Below, piece by piece: positions 42,629-51,385 of a stretch of DNA of 51,666 bases (positions within the stretch are counted from its first letter, which is position 1; the number at the start of each line of letters is the position of its first letter). Position numbers and translations under genes: made by a program. This stretch comes from Candidatus Iainarchaeum sp. Lineage in GTDB: Archaea; Iainarchaeota; Iainarchaeia; Iainarchaeales; VGJJ01. The stretch covers positions 1-51,666 of the forward strand of contig JACQJG010000001.1 in NCBI GenBank assembly GCA_016198125.1. Reading direction: 5' to 3'. The notes beneath the pieces were generated by a model. It was given only the letters and a program-made list of their open reading frames with translations, did no database searches and was not told the DNA's origin.

Positions 42629-43806
42629 TGGCAGACCTTTTGAAAAACTTGCGCGCGCGCATTGAAGAAAAAAAGGAAAAAGAAAAAACGGAGTCTGCAC
42701 GCGCAGCAAGCGAAGAAGAAGCAAACGTGAACCCTTCCCAGGTCGAAGACATTGTGCGGAGAATGAAAGAAAAATACCAGCACGAAGGCCTGCAGGAACA
42801 GGCTGTGGAAGGAAAACTAGGAGAGTTAAGAGACATCATCACGGGAACCGAACGAAAAACCATTGAACTGCAAACAGTGGAAGAACTTCAAGAATTCCAC
42901 TCTCCCTTGGTGCGCAGGCTTGGAGGATTGTACCTGAAACTCAAAAAGCCCATGGACTGGTTGAGCGCGCGCGTGGCCCAATTCCCCCAAATGAAAATGC
43001 TCAACTATTACCTGTACTCGGCAGACATGCCCTATTCTTCCAGGCAATGGGTTGCATTAACCACCATATCCGCGTTCATCGTATTCATTTTAAGCGTATT
43101 ACTTGGAACGGTTGTGTTCAACCTATTGCCCCCCTTAAAGCCCCAGTACAAGTTCCTTTCATTCCTTGTACCCCTGGCCATTGGAATCGTGTTGTTTTTC
43201 ATAACAGTCCTCATGGGATTCCTCATCCCCCAAAGCAACGCACAAAAACGCGGGGAAAAAATAAGCGCTGAACTCCCCTTTGCATTAAGGCACATGGCCA
43301 CGGAATTGCGCGCAGGAATCGGGTTGTACAGGACCATTGAAACCATTGCCAAAGCCGATTATGGAGTGCTCTCCGAAGAATTCGCGAAAACCATCCGCGA
43401 AATAGAAGAAGGAACTGACACCAAGGACGCATTACGCCACTTCGCGGCGCGCAGTCAAAGCAAAGCCCTTCAAACATCCCTGCGCCACGTCATCCGCGCA
43501 CTCAAAACAGGAGGAAACCTGTCTGAAATCATGAGCACCATTGCAAGCGAAGTGTCCTTTGACCTAAGAACAAAAATACGCGATTTCTCTGAAAAAATGA
43601 ACTTTTTCGGAGTCATATTCATTTTCATTGGAATTGTAATGCCTGTATTCGTCGGCATTCTTTCAGCGATTGTAAACGCGCCCACAAACCTTCCCCTCAC
43701 CCTGCCACTTACGCCCATATTCACGTTCATGTTTTACGTGGCCATCATGCCGTTCATCCTCGCATTCCTCATATTTTACTTATACATCATACAACCCAAG
43801 GTGTAA
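42628..43806 (+). CDS. Type IV pilus inner-membrane platform protein 1 (TadC/GspF family)
   Basis: The 392-residue protein has a charged N-terminal region (about 90 residues, with a motif similar to the next protein absent), then GspF-type membrane helices and the cytosolic T2SF domain (ELPFALRHMATELRAGIGLYRTIETIAKADYGVLSEEFAKTIREIEEGTD). The LPxALxxMAxxLRAG-type pattern is diagnostic. It forms the pilus platform with the ATPase. It starts at an ATG overlapping the ATPase stop and is followed at 3 bp by a second member. Confidence 0.93.
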   Translation: MADLLKNLRARIEEKKEKEKTESARAASEEEANVNPSQVEDIVRRMKEKYQHEGLQEQAVEGKLGELRDIITGTERKTIELQTVEELQEFHSPLVRRLGGLYLKLKKPMDWLSARVAQFPQMKMLNYYLYSADMPYSSRQWVALTTISAFIVFILSVLLGTVVFNLLPPLKPQYKFLSFLVPLAIGIVLFFITVLMGFLIPQSNAQKRGEKISAELPFALRHMATELRAGIGLYRTIETIAKADYGVLSEEFAKTIREIEEGTDTKDALRHFAARSQSKALQTSLRHVIRALKTGGNLSEIMSTIASEVSFDLRTKIRDFSEKMNFFGVIFIFIGIVMPVFVGILSAIVNAPTNLPLTLPLTPIFTFMFYVAIMPFILAFLIFYLYIIQPKV

Positions 43807-43809
43807 TCC

Positions 43810-44733
43810 ATGGCGCAAAAAAAACTCATTGAAGTGTACAAAAAGTTCCTGAATCAACTGGGCATCCGCATTCCACTCTCCCTGTGGATTTTCATTGCAT
43901 TTGCATTTTCCGCGGCACTTGGAGGAGTTGCCTTTGTTTTCATGTCCACGGTATTCAAAAGCACCAACCTCTTGTTCCCAGTACTGGCCTTTATCATTTC
44001 CATTGATGTAGTGCTTGGAATTCCTTACTGGAAAGGCCAACAGCGCATTACGCAAGTGGAAGAAGCCCTGCCTGATGGTTTAAAGCAGATGGCGGACACG
44101 CTCAAAGCAGGAAGCACGTATGAATACGCGTTGCGTGAAATTTCAGAATCCGAGTACGGGCCGTTGAGCGATGAAATGAAAAACGTTGTACGAAAACTTG
44201 AAGAAGGAGAAAACTTTGAAAACTCGCTCAAATCCCTTGCGGAAAGCGTGGAATCCAGAACCGTACAGCGCACCATTACTATTATCATTGACTCGGTAAA
44301 AGCAGGGGCCGGGCTTGCGGACATCTTGGACGAAATCGCGGCTGACTTGTATGACTCCAACCGCATCCGCGCCGAACGCAAAACCCGCACGCTCCTCCAG
44401 GGACTTTTCCTTGTGGCCGCAGGAGGAATGGTAGCCCCCTTCATTTTTGGCATTGTGTCTGTCATCGCAGCATTCCTCATCAAAACCGCGGTGTCTGCAG
44501 GCGTAGTAGACGCGGTTACCAAGGAAGGCGCGTACAAGGCCGCGGATTTCATCACCGTAGGAATGCAAAGCTACATTTTTGCTGAAATATTCGCGACAAG
44601 CATCATGCTGGCGGTAATGCGGGACGGGAAAATAAACAAAAGTATTATATACCTGCCTATTTTATTATTCGTCGCTTACGCCATATTCTTTGGCGCAAGA
44701 ATATTCGTTTCAAAATTGGTTGGAGGCGTGTAA
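43810..44733 (+). CDS. Type IV pilus inner-membrane platform protein 2 (TadC/GspF family)
   Basis: The 307 residues repeat the T2SF domain (ALPDGLKQMADTLKAGSTYEYALREISESEYGPLSDEMKNVVRKLEEGENF) with flanking helices. The cytosolic segment is a recognisable paralogue of platform protein 1, and both are needed in several archaeal pilus systems that use two TadC-like proteins. C-terminal helices (IYLPILLFVAYAIFFGARIFV) end the protein. Its stop overlaps the start of a small pilin by one base. Confidence 0.93.
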   Translation: MAQKKLIEVYKKFLNQLGIRIPLSLWIFIAFAFSAALGGVAFVFMSTVFKSTNLLFPVLAFIISIDVVLGIPYWKGQQRITQVEEALPDGLKQMADTLKAGSTYEYALREISESEYGPLSDEMKNVVRKLEEGENFENSLKSLAESVESRTVQRTITIIIDSVKAGAGLADILDEIAADLYDSNRIRAERKTRTLLQGLFLVAAGGMVAPFIFGIVSVIAAFLIKTAVSAGVVDAVTKEGAYKAADFITVGMQSYIFAEIFATSIMLAVMRDGKINKSIIYLPILLFVAYAIFFGARIFVSKLVGGV

Positions 44734-44909
44734 TGTCAAGCGTTTGGTGCGATGAAAAAGGCCAAGCCGGAAGCGAAACCCTGCTCATCTTAGCAGGAGT
44801 AGTACTGGTTGCCACCCTCGTGGCATTGTACTTAAAATCCGCGCTTGCAGGAACGCAGCCCATCGTGCAAAACCAAACAAACCAAACCATCCAACAAATC
44901 AACACTTAA
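44733..44909 (+). CDS. Class III small pilin-like protein (58 residues)
   Basis: Too short for the ORF track. MSSVWCDEKGQAGSETLLILAGVVLVATLVALYL has a KG|QAGSE prepilin site and a long spine, ending in a polar tail rich in Gln/Asn/Thr (NQTNQTIQQINT). The ATG overlaps the platform protein stop (TAATG), and the TAA is at 44907-44909. It has a Cys before the cut site that would be lost on processing. Confidence 0.85.
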   Translation: MSSVWCDEKGQAGSETLLILAGVVLVATLVALYLKSALAGTQPIVQNQTNQTIQQINT

Positions 44910-44930
44910 AGAAAAAACACTTACCAAACA

Positions 44931-44936
44931 GGAGGG
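44931..44936 (+). promoter_or_regulatory. Strong Shine-Dalgarno site before the putative major pilin
   Basis: GGAGGG lies 5 nt before the ATG at 44942. It is the clearest SD in the pilus operon and suggests high translation of this pilin. Confidence 0.7.
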
Positions 44937-44941
44937 AAACT

Positions 44942-45118
44942 ATGGACCAAAAAGGACAAGGAGCGTTGGAATACCTGTTGTTGATCGGAGGCGCGGTGCT
45001 CATCGCAACCATTGTGTTGTTGATCATCATTTCAAGCACGACCACGACAAATGGTATCATCAACAACAACATTACCCAATTCAATACCGAAATTCAAAAT
45101 GCCGTCAGCCACGCCTAA
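44942..45118 (+). CDS. Class III small pilin, putative major pilin (58 residues)
   Basis: Too short for the ORF track. MDQKGQGALEYLLLIGGAVLIATIVLLIII has a KG|QGALE site, and the tail (STTTTNGIINNNITQFNTEIQNAVSHA) is almost pure spine with no real head domain. The best SD in the operon precedes it, so it is likely the most abundant pilin. Its first 50 residues match those of the 745-residue adhesin in nearly every position, down to IINNNITQ. Confidence 0.88.
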   Translation: MDQKGQGALEYLLLIGGAVLIATIVLLIIISSTTTTNGIINNNITQFNTEIQNAVSHA

Positions 45119-45152
45119 CGACAAGGACTGAAAAGTGGAAGGAACAAAAAAC

Positions 45153-45326
45153 ATGAATTCCAAGGCACAGGTTTCAGTGGAATACCTTGTAACCGTTGCG
45201 TTTGGAATCGTGCTTGCCACCTTGGCGGCACTCATCGCCCTCCAAGTGGTGCAAATCGCCACCGTGGCAGAAGTGCAGGTACAACAAGTCCGGCAGGAAA
45301 CAATCGGCTCCCTCATGGGGGGGTAG
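45153..45326 (+). CDS. Class III small pilin-like protein (57 residues)
   Basis: MNSKAQVSVEYLVTVAFGIVLATLAALIAL holds the KA|QVSVE site and a pilin spine, followed by a short helix rich in Val/Gln (TVAEVQVQQVRQETIG). The ATG at 45153 is used in place of the GTG at 45135 because GGAAGGA lies upstream and the tip length then matches its neighbours. The prepilin peptidase starts one base after its stop. Confidence 0.83.
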   Translation: MNSKAQVSVEYLVTVAFGIVLATLAALIALQVVQIATVAEVQVQQVRQETIGSLMGG

Positions 45327-45327
45327 C

Positions 45328-46473
45328 TTGTTTCCCTTTTTTTATTTTCTTACCCCCTTACTAGCGTTAGCCATTGGCACGTACACGGATTTCAAAAAAC
45401 GCATTATCCCCAACACGCTCACGTATGGAATGATTGTAACAGGACTTGGAATGCATGCCCTGGAAAGCATGCTTGCCAATGACTGGAACATTTTTGGAAT
45501 TACATTGACTGTGACTGCTGCCACGTTTATGGGCGCGTATGTTTTGTACAAAATAGGGGTGTGGGCAGGAGGCGATGTAAAACTATTCACCGGCATTGCC
45601 GCGTTCAACCCCTTCAACCCTGCCTTTTTTCCCCTGCAATTCAATTACACGCTTGCATTAAACAACGAAAACCTTTTTGGAGTCTTCCCGCTTCCTATCT
45701 ACCCTTTCACCCTCTTCCTGTTCAGCGTGTTCTCCACCCTGCCCTACACTGCATTACTGGGATTAAACGCCCTCCGATCCAATCAACGCGCGCGCACTGC
45801 ATTCATGGAAACAATAAAGAAAGCCGCATACCACGGCATTGCCTGGGGGCTTGTAATAACAGGATTCACTGTGCTCCTGCAAAAACTTGGAATGGATTCC
45901 CTTCTACTTATCCCCCTTCTTTTAATCACAGGCCTGCTGACCTCCCAACAAAAGATTTTCATAGGATTGGCAGTGGTGCTGGGAGTTGCAGGTTTTGCCA
46001 TTAATGGAACAGCGGCAGTAGGAACCCTTGCACTGCTCGTTATTGGAATATTTGCACTTGAATGCGCGTTGGGCGCGTTTGGATTGGCAAGAAAATTCGT
46101 ACTGCGAAAAACAATTCCAGTAAAAGAACTCAAAGAAGGAGACATCTTAGTGGACACGTGGATTGAACGCCAAGGTTCTTTTATAGCATGGAAGGGCATA
46201 GACTTGGAAAAGGTTTTAAAGCACGTGAAGGCAAATACTCTCGCCCAGGCCTTGGAAGAACTGCGGCCCCCCAAAGGAAATGTGACAGCCGACCCGCACA
46301 ATGCAGGCGGACTCTCAGAAGAACAGGTGAAAAAATTGCAGCACGCCGCACAAAATGAAAAAATGCCCCGCGCAGTAGAAGTAAAACTGACTGCACCCTT
46401 TGCCCCGGCAGTGCTCATTGCCTACGTGATTACAAACACCATTGGAGACGCGTTATGGATTGCACTGTACTGA
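45328..46473 (+). CDS. Archaeal prepilin peptidase (A24 family)
   Basis: The 381-residue membrane aspartyl protease processes class III signal peptides. The catalytic Asp pair is in TYTDFKKRIIPN and GGDVKLFTG. The protein continues with more helices and the cytosolic domain found in many archaeal A24 peptidases (IPVKELKEGDILVDTWIERQG...). The ORF track begins at 45196, inside the pilin gene in another frame. The likely start is TTG 45328 right after the pilin stop, with GGGGGGT just before as ribosome site. It overlaps the next pilin by 19 bases. Confidence 0.9.
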   Translation: MFPFFYFLTPLLALAIGTYTDFKKRIIPNTLTYGMIVTGLGMHALESMLANDWNIFGITLTVTAATFMGAYVLYKIGVWAGGDVKLFTGIAAFNPFNPAFFPLQFNYTLALNNENLFGVFPLPIYPFTLFLFSVFSTLPYTALLGLNALRSNQRARTAFMETIKKAAYHGIAWGLVITGFTVLLQKLGMDSLLLIPLLLITGLLTSQQKIFIGLAVVLGVAGFAINGTAAVGTLALLVIGIFALECALGAFGLARKFVLRKTIPVKELKEGDILVDTWIERQGSFIAWKGIDLEKVLKHVKANTLAQALEELRPPKGNVTADPHNAGGLSEEQVKKLQHAAQNEKMPRAVEVKLTAPFAPAVLIAYVITNTIGDALWIALY

Positions 46474-46961
46474 ACGCCAAAGGCCAAATAAGCCTGGAAT
46501 TCATTTTAATCGTAGTCATCATACTCATTTACGTGCAAACCGTCATACTGCCGGTTTCAAGCACGGCATTAAACGCGGCAGACGATGTTACACGGTTGTC
46601 CCAGGCACGCAAAGCCGCACAAGACCTCACCGGAACAATTAATTACATAGGGGCAGTTCCTGGAACCAGCGCGCAAACCATTACAATATTCATCCCAAAA
46701 AACACTGCTATTCATTGTTATGCCAACCCCCTTCAAAAAATCGGGTTTGAAGTGAATTTAAACACGCCTGCATTCGCGTGCCCGGACGCCCTGGGAACCC
46801 CTGGAACCCACTGCGACAAGAATTTTACAATTCCCTCAAATACGTACCTGGAATGCGCGGTGCCCAGCATTTACGCAGGCGGAAACGGCTTTGCCCAGCA
46901 CTTAAAAATAGAAAAAAAATATGACCCGCAACCCAAAGTAACTGTGGAGCCTGTGATATGA
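46455..46961 (+). CDS. Class III pilin with Cys-containing head
   Basis: The 168 residues start MDCTVLNAKGQISLEFILIVVIILIYV, with a KG|QISLE site and spine, then a head domain with four Cys (IHCYANP, FACPDAL, THCDKNF, LECAVPS) and beta strands (TITIFIPKNT). Two disulphides are plausible. It overlaps both neighbours (prepilin peptidase by 19 bases, next pilin by 4), which shows tight coupling. Confidence 0.85.
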   Translation: MDCTVLNAKGQISLEFILIVVIILIYVQTVILPVSSTALNAADDVTRLSQARKAAQDLTGTINYIGAVPGTSAQTITIFIPKNTAIHCYANPLQKIGFEVNLNTPAFACPDALGTPGTHCDKNFTIPSNTYLECAVPSIYAGGNGFAQHLKIEKKYDPQPKVTVEPVI

Positions 46962-47386
46962 AACGCCCCGCTGAACGCGCTCAAACAAGTTTTGAGGCCA
47001 TGCTTGTAGCTGCATTTATCATTGTAGTATCAACGATCATCATGACACGCTTTGTAGAACCCATTCAAACCACCACGGTAATTGCAGAAGCAAAAGCCCA
47101 GGCAGTAAACCAACTCGCAAAACTAAACCAAGCCTATTACATCCAAGACATGGAATACAAGTACTACCCCAACAATGCAAGCGAAACCTTCAACGATGTC
47201 TTCGCAATAAACGTGCGCACCAATCCAAGTGATTTCACGGCCAGCGCAAACAAGCCAACGCCGCCAAACCCTTACTCAGAAATAGGGGCATGGATTGCGC
47301 AAATTGAACCAGAACTCAAAAGCAAAACAAACTACGGAACAGTAAACGTGTTCTTCAATTACCCCAACAACCTGCCCAACGATTAA
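46958..47386 (+). CDS. Class III pilin-like protein, last gene of the pilus operon
   Basis: The 142-residue protein starts MKRPAERAQTSFEAMLVAAFIIVVSTIIM. RA|QTSFE matches the prepilin site, and the head of about 100 residues has no Cys and is rich in Asn/Pro/Tyr. Its ATG overlaps the previous stop by 4 bases (ATGA). After it the operon ends; the next gene has its own box A. Confidence 0.82.
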   Translation: MKRPAERAQTSFEAMLVAAFIIVVSTIIMTRFVEPIQTTTVIAEAKAQAVNQLAKLNQAYYIQDMEYKYYPNNASETFNDVFAINVRTNPSDFTASANKPTPPNPYSEIGAWIAQIEPELKSKTNYGTVNVFFNYPNNLPND

Positions 47387-47477
47387 AAAACAAACCAGTC
47401 TGCCACCAAAAAACACGTGAAAACGTTGAAAGGAAAAACAGGTTAAAACGTGCGCTGCACGCATGGCCTGAAGAGGC

Positions 47478-48659
47478 ATGCTGGAATGGATGCTTGCAGG
47501 ATGCGCACTTGGAATCCTTACCGGGCTTATCCCCGGGTTGCATCCCAATACGCTTGCGGCCATGGCATTGTTACTGCCTATTTCCAACGAACACGCGTTC
47601 AACGCGTGCATAGGACTTGCGTGCATGAATGTAGTGCATGCGTTCATGGAATGCATCCCCAGCATTTTTACAGGAATCCCAAATACAGACACGTTGAGCG
47701 CGGCTCTTCCCGGGCATCGCATGGCCTTGAATGGAAAAGGCCTGCACGCCATTGCGTGCATGACAGTAGGGGGTTTTACCAGCGGGCTTGCAAGCCTTGC
47801 ATTTTTTCCCTTGTATGGAATGTTCATTGAAAAAACATGGGAATGGACGCGCACGCTCATTCCCTTCCTATTGGCTTTAACTCTTGGTGCGCTTGTATTG
47901 GACAGAAAAAAGTGGAAGGAAAAAGTAAACGCGCTTATTTGCGTGAGTGCAAGCGGTTTCCTTGGGTGGATGGTGTTACGCGAAACCCCTATTCAAGAAC
48001 CCCTGCTCCCGCTCATCACTGGATTGTTTGGAGCTGGCACGCTTGCAAGCAACCTTCATGGAAACCATTCCCTGCCCGTCCAAAAAACGCCCACGCTACC
48101 TGCAAGCACGGGACTCCTTGCAAATGGCCTGAAAGGATGCCTCGCAGGAAGCGCAGTATCCCTTGTGCCTGCACTCAGTGCAAGCGAAGCCGCGCTCATG
48201 GTGCAAAAAATTTCCCCCACAAGAAAACAATCCAACTACCTTGCACTTTCCACTGGGATTGCAGTGTCAAACACCCTGTTCAGCTTTGCCGCACTCCAAT
48301 ACCTGAACAAGCCGCGCAGCGGGACTGCAGTGGCTATTCAAAAAATAATTGAATTAAACGCAGAACAATTCACAACTCTATCTATCGCCCTTGCAGGAGC
48401 AACTGCAGTGGGAGGAATAACCCTGATATTGATTGCCCCCAGCATTGCAGCACTCGTTCAACGCATTCCATTGAATAAAACCAACGCAGTATTACTCGTT
48501 TTTCTAAGCGCCATGGTTTATGCACTCAGCGGAACCCAAGGATTAATAGTATTTGGGGCAAGCGCCCTGGTGGGCATGCTGCCAAGCGCCCTGCACTGCA
48601 GGAAAAGCACGTGCATGGCCGCATTACTGGTGCCAACGCTGTATTATTATCTTGTTTAA
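47478..48659 (+). CDS. TctA/DUF112-like membrane permease
   Basis: The 393-residue protein has about ten to twelve helices. GILTGLIPGLHPNTLAAM near the start and SAVSLVPALSASEAALMVQ in the middle are the paired GxxPGxxxxxxA motifs of the tripartite tricarboxylate transporter permease TctA (DUF112). Archaeal members lack the usual substrate-binding and small subunits, and none is present here, so the cargo is unknown. A box A (GGTTAAAACG) lies about 27 nt upstream. Confidence 0.85.
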   Translation: MLEWMLAGCALGILTGLIPGLHPNTLAAMALLLPISNEHAFNACIGLACMNVVHAFMECIPSIFTGIPNTDTLSAALPGHRMALNGKGLHAIACMTVGGFTSGLASLAFFPLYGMFIEKTWEWTRTLIPFLLALTLGALVLDRKKWKEKVNALICVSASGFLGWMVLRETPIQEPLLPLITGLFGAGTLASNLHGNHSLPVQKTPTLPASTGLLANGLKGCLAGSAVSLVPALSASEAALMVQKISPTRKQSNYLALSTGIAVSNTLFSFAALQYLNKPRSGTAVAIQKIIELNAEQFTTLSIALAGATAVGGITLILIAPSIAALVQRIPLNKTNAVLLVFLSAMVYALSGTQGLIVFGASALVGMLPSALHCRKSTCMAALLVPTLYYYLV

Positions 48660-48679
48660 TCACAAACGCAATTCGGATG

Positions 48680-49426
48680 CTATTTATTCATTTTGTATAT
48701 CCGACTAATGGAGTAACGCAGTGTATTTTTCAAAAAAACAGGGATTTGGCGCATGACCCGCGTTTTGGATTGCCCGTGGGCGCGCTCTAAAAACGTGACT
48801 GGAACCTCTTTCAATACAAATCCATGGTCCTTGGCTTGAAAAATGCATTCTGTAAGAAAAAAATTTCCATGATTCGTTGGGCGCAACGTTTTCCAAACCC
48901 TTCGATGCATGCCCCGAAAGTTAAGAGTAAAATCAGTCAAAGGAATGCCGGACAAGTGTTGAATCACCCGGTTTCCAATACGGCTTATTTTTGATTGAAA
49001 AGCCACTGAAAAAGAACTCCGCTCAAAAACCGAGCCCGGCAAGTACTTTGAACCCACCACAAAATCAGCTCCTGAATTAAGGCCCTTCAAAAGAGAGTCA
49101 ATCTCGTTAACCTTCAAAGACAGGTCTGCATCCATTGAAATTAAAACATCCCCGGTGGCAGCGTTATACCCTTCCTGCAAAGCTGAACCAATACCATTGC
49201 TTTTTGCACGCGTGATCAGTCGTACAAACAAAGCTTTCTTTGAAAAGGCATCCACAAAGGCCCCGGTGCCGTCTGCAGAAGAATCGTCCACTACAATTAT
49301 TTCGGCATTCAATCCATTGATTGTAATGTATGCCTCCAGGTCAGGCAACAATTTTTCAATGTTTGGACGCTCATTGAGAGTTGGGATAATAAAAGAAAGT
49401 TTTTGAGTCGACAAACAAAAGCCCAT
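48680..49426 (-). CDS. GT2 family glycosyltransferase (dolichol-phosphate mannose synthase-like)
   Basis: The 248 residues have the GT-A fold: SFIIPTLNERPNIEKLL, IIVVDDSSADGT, MDADLSLKVNEI (DxD), and FTLNFRGMHRRV. This order fits DPM1-type enzymes, which transfer a sugar from GDP-mannose or UDP-glucose to a polyprenyl phosphate. No C-terminal membrane helices are seen, so it is the soluble DPM1-like form. The ORF track start (49468) is on the other side of the box GTATTTTAATG (minus strand); the ATG at 49426 is used. It is divergent from a methyltransferase. Confidence 0.9.
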   Translation of the reverse strand: MGFCLSTQKLSFIIPTLNERPNIEKLLPDLEAYITINGLNAEIIVVDDSSADGTGAFVDAFSKKALFVRLITRAKSNGIGSALQEGYNAATGDVLISMDADLSLKVNEIDSLLKGLNSGADFVVGSKYLPGSVFERSSFSVAFQSKISRIGNRVIQHLSGIPLTDFTLNFRGMHRRVWKTLRPTNHGNFFLTECIFQAKDHGFVLKEVPVTFLERAHGQSKTRVMRQIPVFLKNTLRYSISRIYKMNK

Positions 49427-49467
49427 GCAAAATAACATTAAAATACTATTAAAAGGGTTGCACTGCA

Positions 49468-50109
49468 ATGAAAAAACAATACGCTTTCAATGGCGAAAAG
49501 ACCATGGAACGAAATCCGTTGCGCCAGCAAGCCCTGGCCAACCCGCTTTCACAGTGGGCCTTGAACGAACGCTTGGAATCAGCCTTATTGCTTTTTCCAA
49601 AAAAGGCCAAAAAAGTGCTGGACTTTGGATGCGGCGAAGGCCATTTCATTGGACGCCTCCAAACATCCATGCCTCACGCGGAATTTTTTGGAATAGATGC
49701 GTCCAATGAAAACGTTTTGTTCTGCAGGCGCAAGTGGAAAGGAACATTTGAAACCTGTTCTCACATTCCGGAAAAATTCAGTCAAAATCCAGTAGACGTG
49801 ATTACCCTGCTTGAAATTCTTGACCACTTGGAAGACCCTGCAAAGGTATTGAAACAAGCACACGATGCCCTCACTCCGGATGGAATGATTATTGTAAGCG
49901 TACCCGACACCGCATCTTTGAAGTGGAATGTTATCTGGGGGGTTTGGACAAACACGTTTGGAAGAATTTGGAAACACGCACACATTCAGCATTTTAATGA
50001 GCGCACTTTAACCCGGTTATTGGAAGAAAAAAAATTTACGATTCTGGAAAAGAAGCGCGCGCTCTTTAACTGCATCATGATCTTCAAATGCGTTAAGCAT
50101 ATCCCGTGA
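49468..50109 (+). CDS. SAM-dependent methyltransferase (class I)
   Basis: The 213 residues hold a class I methyltransferase fold: VLDFGCGEGHFIGRL (motif I), FFGIDASNENV (acidic loop), VDVITLLEILDHLEDP (motif II), and LTPDGMIIVSVPD. The pattern resembles methyltransferases next to glycosyltransferases, and here it sits between two, so a lipid-sugar or glycan role is possible. Substrate is not known. The ATG is close to ACATTAAAATAC (about 27 nt upstream). Confidence 0.85.
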   Translation: MKKQYAFNGEKTMERNPLRQQALANPLSQWALNERLESALLLFPKKAKKVLDFGCGEGHFIGRLQTSMPHAEFFGIDASNENVLFCRRKWKGTFETCSHIPEKFSQNPVDVITLLEILDHLEDPAKVLKQAHDALTPDGMIIVSVPDTASLKWNVIWGVWTNTFGRIWKHAHIQHFNERTLTRLLEEKKFTILEKKRALFNCIMIFKCVKHIP

Positions 50110-50111
50110 AT

Positions 50112-51350
50112 TCAGGTACCTTTTTCATCAGGCCAAAATGCGCCAATTAGGAGGAGAGAAAGGGAGAAAATTACATAATTTGAATGAACCAGCCGGGAAA
50201 ACAAGGTAAAAACAAGCATGAATACCCCTGCATACAAGAAAACGTTCCCTGGAAGCGGCTCCTTAAAAAACCGCTTTAACAGGACCGGAAGCAATGCCAA
50301 TACCACGAAACCCTGCAGGATCCAAAACGGAAACGAGTTTAGTTGAGCTGCAGAAAATCCGATTGTTTCCAATAAAAGGGGTAGGCCTCCATAAAGGCCC
50401 CTAGAAGGATATGCGGTTGGAATGCCTCCAAAAATAAAGAAAATCGTGTCCTCTAAAAACGCGCGGGCATCCCATATTATGAATGGCAGCATGGCAGCCA
50501 AAAAAACCAACACGCCTGCCCACGCATGGTGCAGTTTTTTTTCTGACACTGCCCATAATCCAAAGAAAAATAGTATTGGAACTGCCGTGAGTTTGAATGC
50601 CGCCATCAACCCAAGTGTTACCCAAGAAATCCTCCAGTGATTCTTAACGGCCAATGCCATTGCAAGAATTGCGAGAAATAATATAACGACATCATTTAAC
50701 CCCCAAAAAAAACCCATGGGCTCCAAAAGCAGGCTCAATGCAAGCAACAATACAACGGCATGCTCTTTGTTGTTCATTAAAAAGAACAAAAGCCAAAACC
50801 CAAACAGCATCAACAACGAGAAAAGCCAGCGCACGTCAAACCGGCCGAACAGTGCAAAAAACGGGGCTGGAAACAGAAACGAAACCGGAAAATATGCATA
50901 ATGGTACAAGTAGGGTGCATGGTCCAATCCAAACCCTGACCAATACGCTTGCTCGCGCGCATCAAAGTAGTCAAGCTGTGTACCAAAAAAGTCTGTTGCA
51001 TACGGGTTTTTTCCCTCAAGAAAAAAAAGCGCGGCCTCTTCGACTGACACGGCACTATCATACACCATAACCGGGACTCCTTCCATCATACGGGGATCCG
51101 TGGCCGCACGCATGCCTCCCAGCAAAAAAACGGCCAAGATGATGAACACTACAAAATAACGAGGAAGCGGGTTTGACACAAAAAGGCCCACGAGCACAAA
51201 CAATGCCAACAGAAAAAGGAGGAATCCAAAAATGATTCGGCCTGGAAAAAAGTTCATAATGTGAAAAAAGTCAATGACCAAGTAAATCAAAGTGGCCTGC
51301 AAACCCAGCATGAAAACATTCCGGGTTTGACCAAGAGCATGCATAGCCAT
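50112..51350 (-). CDS. GT87/DUF2029-like polytopic glycosyltransferase
   Basis: The 412-residue protein has ten or more helices and an early external loop (VPVMVYDSAVSVEEAALFFLEGKNPYATDFFG). EGKNPY is typical of the DUF2029/GT87 polyprenyl-phosphate-mannose-dependent mannosyltransferases, whose GT-C fold has an acidic residue in this loop. Together with the GT2 gene it could build a surface glycan: GT2 makes the lipid-linked sugar, this enzyme uses it outside. A box A (minus strand, TTTAATGCC near 51370) lies upstream. Confidence 0.82.
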   Translation of the reverse strand: MAMHALGQTRNVFMLGLQATLIYLVIDFFHIMNFFPGRIIFGFLLFLLALFVLVGLFVSNPLPRYFVVFIILAVFLLGGMRAATDPRMMEGVPVMVYDSAVSVEEAALFFLEGKNPYATDFFGTQLDYFDAREQAYWSGFGLDHAPYLYHYAYFPVSFLFPAPFFALFGRFDVRWLFSLLMLFGFWLLFFLMNNKEHAVVLLLALSLLLEPMGFFWGLNDVVILFLAILAMALAVKNHWRISWVTLGLMAAFKLTAVPILFFFGLWAVSEKKLHHAWAGVLVFLAAMLPFIIWDARAFLEDTIFFIFGGIPTAYPSRGLYGGLPLLLETIGFSAAQLNSFPFWILQGFVVLALLPVLLKRFFKEPLPGNVFLYAGVFMLVFTLFSRLVHSNYVIFSLSLLLIGAFWPDEKGT

Positions 51351-51385
51351 GCATTATAAACACGGGCATTAAATAAGTATTGCGC

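Noticed and set aside
45196-45327. N-terminal extension of the prepilin peptidase ORF
   Set aside because: Lies out of frame inside the 45153-45326 pilin gene; no membrane or protease signal before TTG 45328.
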